Assembly: GCA_014379905.1 (NCBI GenBank) | Contig: JACMKX010000004.1 | Span: 1 to 64,000, forward strand | DNA length: 64,000 nucleotides | Reading direction: 5' to 3' | Source of the DNA: Ferruginibacter sp. | GTDB lineage: Bacteria > Bacteroidota > Bacteroidia > Chitinophagales > Chitinophagaceae | Part shown: positions 61,401 to 64,000 of the stretch, piece by piece | Layout: each line of letters starts with the position of its first letter | How positions within the stretch are numbered: position 1 is the first letter of the stretch | Translations under genes and position numbers: made by a program | Notes under the pieces: generated by a model | Databases searched by the model: none | Told to the model about the DNA's origin: nothing | What the model saw: only the letters and a program-made list of their open reading frames with translations

Positions 61401-61661
61401 AATGGCCAGTACTTCTTTTTCAGCTGCTGCTGCTCCCTTAATTTTATTGGTGGTTTTGCCCAGGTAATTAATGTAATCACCAATAGTGTCCACGTTCTTT
61501 GCATTAAAAAAGGCAATAAGCCTGGTATTAATAAGGCGGTTTGCTTCTTTAAAATTTTCTGCTTTTATAAGCTGCTCCACATCTGCAACCTCGTCGTTCT
61601 TTTGGCAAATAGCGTTCGCAAAAACAAGCAGGTAAAAAACAATAAGGATGCTGGGTTTCAT
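58419..61661 (-). CDS. Exported, membrane-anchored TPR-CHAT caspase-like protease
   Basis: 1,080 residues. A signal peptide (FYLLVFANAICQ, about 1-19) is followed by tetratricopeptide repeats over roughly 25-480 (for example LVQNNIGSCYTALGKTQEAISTFEKVI), a helical region, then a CHAT domain (about 690-1045). The dyad is intact: His901 in IHIGTHAES and Cys949 in VLTACESG, with a downstream GSESILTGLWKIDEQTS. A TM segment (about 1053-1072) and Lys-rich tail close the protein, so TPRs and protease should lie in the periplasm. The ATG shares one base with the stop of the anti-sigma-like gene (TAATG). Confidence 0.93.
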   Translation of the reverse strand: MKPSILIVFYLLVFANAICQKNDEVADVEQLIKAENFKEANRLINTRLIAFFNAKNVDTIGDYINYLGKTTNKIKGAAAAEKEVLAIVQKAKSAFPYHKALVPIYLEAAFFVSNQGDNELAYKLVLEVDHYFITKQSVITSDLSPIQSNMGDFAMRLGKNAQASGHYLKSIEYLKRNPKPDAQKMYFANNSLGIVMWYSSKIDSAVFYFSKAIDALNAMEANPLNRHFRVALVQNNIGSCYTALGKTQEAISTFEKVISNYKEFVSSPEPHAKKENARINQYQAIDNLAKVYLELGDFTKAHDLLFYSYQQKAASFGSKSPEVYKSLIFLGTIYNNQRNYLKAQTSLNNALSHIKEQGDINISWAAEAYWQLAVAAQELKDNKAAAAHFEEANRIYEIVYAGQYDDLYLSYLGNMTMFYATNNEALLAVNLANKGLNYVKKVQGENSLGNVLQLKNLAEVDFELKKYRETITAASTGLNVVDKIIAKSSKMIDSIRIEMEKPRLILLKAKASYELTAKNDTAAIVLLLNELYVAKDILDKRKSILFEQKDVNILIANSKDLLDFIKKLNYELYNHTGKINYLDQMIGLHESGMYARIRSRMDKQKAIRFAKVPPGVIEQETKLKEAIQSSLDRAGSHDEKIRAYLSSINQWNQYQQMLRTKYAAYYNMRYASNQKTLKEFSQAIPAGINLLRYYFNGEDLFVLVASREKQKLVPLPSANLQDIIAVLNDPKTTAAEIGKASFNLYGQLWKPVEKEINSKRIIIIPDDFLYNLSFEMLSPVVVKTYKELSSQCLLNKYAISYHYSLLALSSKKAGAPMKDNFIGFSPEFSDKQKKDYSSVIKNDSLHMDNTYLSLLPLPFTTSLAKKIQNKLGGQLFLNDESTPAAFKTQAGNHSIIHIGTHAESNNNSPEFSRLIFAKDPQRANTENSLYLFDIYNCDLSSDLSVLTACESGKPGYQDGEGMISMAHAFTYAGSESILTGLWKIDEQTSTIITDLFYKNLQEGITKDEALRQAKLSYLQQSDGRMLAPQYWAGLVIMGDSSPIIFKENSQTKWYWIGGIAFILSFIALSFFLKKSKPKNS

Positions 61662-62398
61662 TATTCTTTTAATTTAAGCAATAGTGTTTGTTTTTGCGAA
61701 TGTTCGGCTTTTTCTATGGCAGCAATGGCTTCTTGTTTTTTACCTTTTTTTAATAAAGCAAGTCCTTTGTACCATAGCGCATCATTTGTAAAAACGGATT
61801 GGTGATTTTGCAGCACTTTATCAAAACCCGCAATGGCCGCAGTTGGATTGTTATCAGCCATTTGGGCAGAAGCAATAAAATAATGAAGGGTATCATTTCC
61901 GGCATTAACTGCCAGCAATTTGTTCCAGCTTTCAAGAGCGGCTTTGTAATTGGCTGTTTTATAATCAACCATGGCCCTGTCGAAAATATAATTATCTGAC
62001 AAACCCATTTCTGTACTTAAACCCGGATCGGGTTTGTAAAAAGCTGTGTACATTTTTTCTTCAGCCGGTTGTTTAAAAAACAGTACCCAACCCAGTACCG
62101 ATATAATGGCTATAACACTTGCAGCTATTGACAACCTTTTTATCCAATTAATATTTTTTACAGAAGCCAATTTTTTATAGTGTTCCGCTTCCCCGTGGAA
62201 CTGCGGTAATTGCTCCCGCAATGCAGCTTCCTGTATACCAATGGCCAGTAATTTAACCTGGCTAAATTTCGCTTTCCATTCTTCGTTGCCCGCCAATTGC
62301 GCTTCAAAAGCTGCCTTATCAGCGCCGGTTAGCCGACCGGCCAGGTAGTTATCAATTAATTCCAGTTCCTGTTCTGTGATAGTAATATTGTTGTTCAC
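61661..62398 (-). CDS. Anti-sigma-factor-like membrane protein with periplasmic TPRs
   Basis: 245 residues. N-terminal cytoplasmic helices (ELELIDNYLAGRLTGADKAAFEAQLAGNEEWKAKF) match the start of Bacteroidota anti-sigma factors, but there is no zinc HxxxCxxC motif. One TM segment lies at about 90-108. A C-terminal region contains two to three TPRs (KAALESWNKLLAVNAGNDTLHYFIASAQMADNNPTAAIAGFDKVL). N-in topology is predicted. It lies between an ECF sigma gene (11 nt upstream) and the TPR-CHAT gene (1-nt overlap), which supports the assignment. Confidence 0.85.
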   Translation of the reverse strand: MNNNITITEQELELIDNYLAGRLTGADKAAFEAQLAGNEEWKAKFSQVKLLAIGIQEAALREQLPQFHGEAEHYKKLASVKNINWIKRLSIAASVIAIISVLGWVLFFKQPAEEKMYTAFYKPDPGLSTEMGLSDNYIFDRAMVDYKTANYKAALESWNKLLAVNAGNDTLHYFIASAQMADNNPTAAIAGFDKVLQNHQSVFTNDALWYKGLALLKKGKKQEAIAAIEKAEHSQKQTLLLKLKE

Positions 62399-62409
62399 TT
62401 TGGGATATT

Positions 62410-62970
62410 TTAGTTTTTCAGGAGGTTTCGTAATTTTTCAATACAACGGTATTTATTATTTCTTGCCGTAGCTTCCGTCCAGTTAAAGATGGCTGCTATA
62501 GCTCTCAGCGATTCTTTATTATAATAAAACCGTTTTAGTATCTCCCTGCAATTATCTCCCAGCTTGTGTATATTTTCGGCTATAGCATCCAGCTGATCTT
62601 TATCAGCCACATTTATTTCTTCTACCTCCATCTCCTTTTCTTCCTGGCCCGATAAGCCGATCGTTTTTTTATGCATGGCAGATCTTAAGTAGCTGATCCA
62701 TTTATTTTTGCTTACCTGGAAAATATAGGCGTTCAAAGAATTTTCTGTTTGAGGTATAAATTTTTCCAGCTGAATATTTCGCCATACTGCTATAAATGCT
62801 TCCTGGAAAATGTCTTTAGCCTCATCAGCAGTTCCGCTATTTTGTACTACATATTTTTCTACTGTTTTATAGTTGTACCTGTACAACTCCCGGAGATGCG
62901 GCTCACTATTATTTTTAATAGCTTCTAATTGTTGAAGGAATTTGCTGTTTGGGAAACTATCTGCGGGCAT
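62410..62970 (-). CDS. ECF-type RNA polymerase sigma factor
   Basis: 186 residues. Sigma region 2 is LRELYRYNYKTVEKYVVQN, AKDIFQEAFIAVWRNI and SLNAYIFQVSKNKWISYLR. Region 4 is LGDNCREILKRFYYNKESLRAIAAIFNWTEATARNNKYRCIEKLRNLL. Regions 1.1 and 3 are missing, as expected. It is the first gene of an operon with the anti-sigma-like and TPR-CHAT genes. Its target promoters, and whether it activates its own operon, are not visible. Confidence 0.94.
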   Translation of the reverse strand: MPADSFPNSKFLQQLEAIKNNSEPHLRELYRYNYKTVEKYVVQNSGTADEAKDIFQEAFIAVWRNIQLEKFIPQTENSLNAYIFQVSKNKWISYLRSAMHKKTIGLSGQEEKEMEVEEINVADKDQLDAIAENIHKLGDNCREILKRFYYNKESLRAIAAIFNWTEATARNNKYRCIEKLRNLLKN

Positions 62971-63034
62971 AGCTTAAATATAAATCAAAAACAGGAAACC
63001 CGGTTAATACGCTATTGTAACTATGCAACTTTTA

Positions 63035-63481
63035 TCAGTAATAAAACGTGATCTCCACTTTATTATCTGCTCCATAATTTTCGCTGTAGCTGGCTGCCCA
63101 TTCTGGCCTGGCGATACTGGTTGCCGCACTCCAGGTACGGCCAAGGCCGATATAGTACTCGCCATCTTTAATATCTTGTTTACCCGGAAATACATGATAG
63201 GCACATTGGGGCAGCTCATTTTGTTTCCAGGTATATACTCTTCCCGTTTTCATTTCTTTTACGCTGTATTGAACAGCATTTTCGTCTGCCGCAAATTTAG
63301 CCACGGGCCAGGTGGCCACGTTGGAACTTCCTTCAATGGTGCCTGAATGGTACGCAATTTCGGTTGTAATAATTTTTACCGAACTCTGGGCAGGGCGGTT
63401 TTCATTGCTGGCTGGTTGCCTGCCGAAACCGGTTAAAAGCGTCATAATGGTGAAGGGAATAAGGAAGGAAGTAAGTTTCAT
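63035..63481 (-). CDS. Exported protein of unknown function
   Basis: 148 residues from ATG 63481, giving a signal peptide (MKLTSFLIPFTIMTLLTGFG); the frame's earlier start at 63562 is not convincing. The mature part is hydrophilic, with single Cys in PQCAYHVF, and ends in NKVEITFYY, perhaps a terminal beta-strand. Unrecognised family. It is 64 nt upstream of the ECF sigma gene on the same strand, so it could belong to that transcript or be independent. Confidence 0.65.
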   Translation of the reverse strand: MKLTSFLIPFTIMTLLTGFGRQPASNENRPAQSSVKIITTEIAYHSGTIEGSSNVATWPVAKFAADENAVQYSVKEMKTGRVYTWKQNELPQCAYHVFPGKQDIKDGEYYIGLGRTWSAATSIARPEWAASYSENYGADNKVEITFYY

Positions 63482-63553
63482 AACACAAGTTTTACGATTG
63501 GTAATACCTGTATATCGCAGGGAATGAAAAATGTCATCAATACATAAAAAAAA

Positions 63554-63619
63554 GTGAGCCACTTCGGGAGGGGTGGCCTACTCTTTTTTTACCGGGTGGC
63601 CTCCCCCCGGGAGGCTCAC
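63554..63619. repeat. Large GC-rich inverted repeat
   Basis: GTGAGCC (63554-63560) pairs with GGCTCAC (63613-63619), and inside it CGGGAGGGGTGGCC pairs with GGCCTCCCCCCGGG, leaving a T-rich loop. It is another C/G-run element of the kind seen at 105-269 and 17787-17920. It lies between typA and the exported protein gene. Confidence 0.75.
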
Positions 63620-63627
63620 CCATATAC

Positions 63628-63659
63628 ACAAAAAATCCGCCCCCATTCCGGGGCGGATT
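63628..63659 (-). terminator. Terminator of typA
   Basis: On the minus strand AATCCGCCCC / GGGGCGGATT form a 10-bp perfect stem around GGAATG, followed by TTTTT. It lies about 90 nt after the typA stop. Confidence 0.85.
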
Positions 63660-63750
63660 CAGTATCCATTATTTTCAATTATCAGTATTGAGAAGAAATA
63701 ACAATCCTAAAAATTATCACATTATCGAATTAGCTGATTAGCACATTATC

Positions 63751-64000
63751 CTACGCTTCCACACTCATTGACTTACTCACCCTCTTACGATCATCCTCAT
63801 TCAATATAACTTTACGCAAACGAACGCTTTTAGGTGTTACTTCAATGCACTCATCCTGTTGAATATATTCCATACACTCTTCCAGGCTCATCAGGATCTT
63901 GGGCGCTGCTTTGGAAGCATCATCCGATCCGCTTGCACGGTGGTTGGTCAGTTTTTTAGGTTCTGTTGCATTTACAACAAGATCACCTGGTTTAATGTGC
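63751..64000 (-). CDS. typA: Translational GTPase TypA/BipA, C-terminal end only
   Basis: The minus-strand frame from the right window edge to TAG at 63751-63753 encodes 82 residues: HIKPGDLVVNATEPKKLTNHR, ASGSDDASKAAPKILMSLEE, ECIEVTPKSVRLRK. This matches the BipA C-terminal domain (family RxGDLxVN, KxLTNxRASGxD, TPxSxRLRK). The GTPase and elongation-factor domains are outside the window. Ribosome-associated GTPase for stress and low-temperature growth. A terminator follows. Confidence 0.95.
   Translation of the reverse strand, partial: HIKPGDLVVNATEPKKLTNHRASGSDDASKAAPKILMSLEECMEYIQQDECIEVTPKSVRLRKVILNEDDRKRVSKSMSVEA

Overview
The window looks like a chromosomal segment of a Bacteroidota bacterium, probably of Chitinophagaceae/Chitinophagales type; this is inferred from gene content and signals, not from a marker gene. 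The support is a DUF5686 outer-membrane protein, an M1 peptidase with a type IX secretion sorting domain, Kdo/LPS genes (kdsB, kdsD, lptC), LytS/LytTR regulators, a GHL10 hydrolase, and repeated TAnnTTTG (-7) promoters with almost no Shine-Dalgarno sequences. Coding density is high and orientation changes often. I found no rRNA, tRNA, insertion-sequence transposase, phage or cas gene.

Layout. 1-3.5 kb: 3' part of a 23S rRNA uracil methyltransferase (rlmD) carrying an in-frame GC-rich repeat insert, two adjacent rhomboid proteins (the second lacks the catalytic serine), and a lipoprotein with a duplicated 20-residue motif. 3.6-9.5 kb: an exo/endonuclease-phosphatase protein, cysS, a two-domain fasciclin lipoprotein preceded by a 21-bp direct repeat, and a LytS/LytTR two-component pair. 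9.5-13 kb: base-excision glycosylase, free-methionine-sulfoxide reductase, recX, dnaN and a DUF2007 protein. 13-19.4 kb: DUF5686 protein, then a transglutaminase / alpha-E / circularly permuted ATP-grasp cluster of unknown product. 19.4-20.4 kb: gene-free region with a 258-bp direct duplication.

20.4-27.7 kb: kdsB, DUF1569, then a minus-strand run kdsD - S41 peptidase - manC - aminotransferase - PQQ-type dehydrogenase. 28-32.8 kb: recQ, a divergent metal-handling group (SCO and Fur against MerC), and small proteins. 32.9-43.1 kb: GH25 lysozyme, M1 peptidase, lytic transglycosylase, radical SAM/SPASM protein, AI-2E-type permease, MarR regulator, GHL10 hydrolase, rpoN and a PAP2-like membrane protein. 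43.6-50.7 kb: Tet-type MFS pump, orphan ParA, S9 dipeptidyl peptidase and a large MG2/plug-like surface protein. This is followed at 50.7-51.8 kb by two decayed gene remnants. 51.9-58.4 kb: SDR, OsmC, ArsC-like, lptC, outer-membrane protein, coaX, LON-substrate-binding protein, meaB and a small CxMC membrane protein.

58.4-63 kb holds the most interesting unit: a translationally coupled minus-strand operon of an ECF sigma factor, a membrane anti-sigma-like protein with TPRs outside the inner membrane, and a 1,080-residue exported TPR-CHAT protease with an intact His/Cys dyad and a C-terminal membrane anchor. I infer a periplasmic, protease-gated cell-surface signalling module. The right edge is the 3' end of typA/bipA.

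Intergenic DNA is rich in palindromic and tandem repeats of several families: CCCCC/GGGGG inverted repeats, TTGTCACA/TGTGACAA arrays, CTGAGCTTGTCGAAGGC elements and word-like tandem repeats. At least one family member lies inside a coding gene. Start sites were chosen by family alignment from memory and by signal peptides; identifications rest on motif recognition, not on searches.
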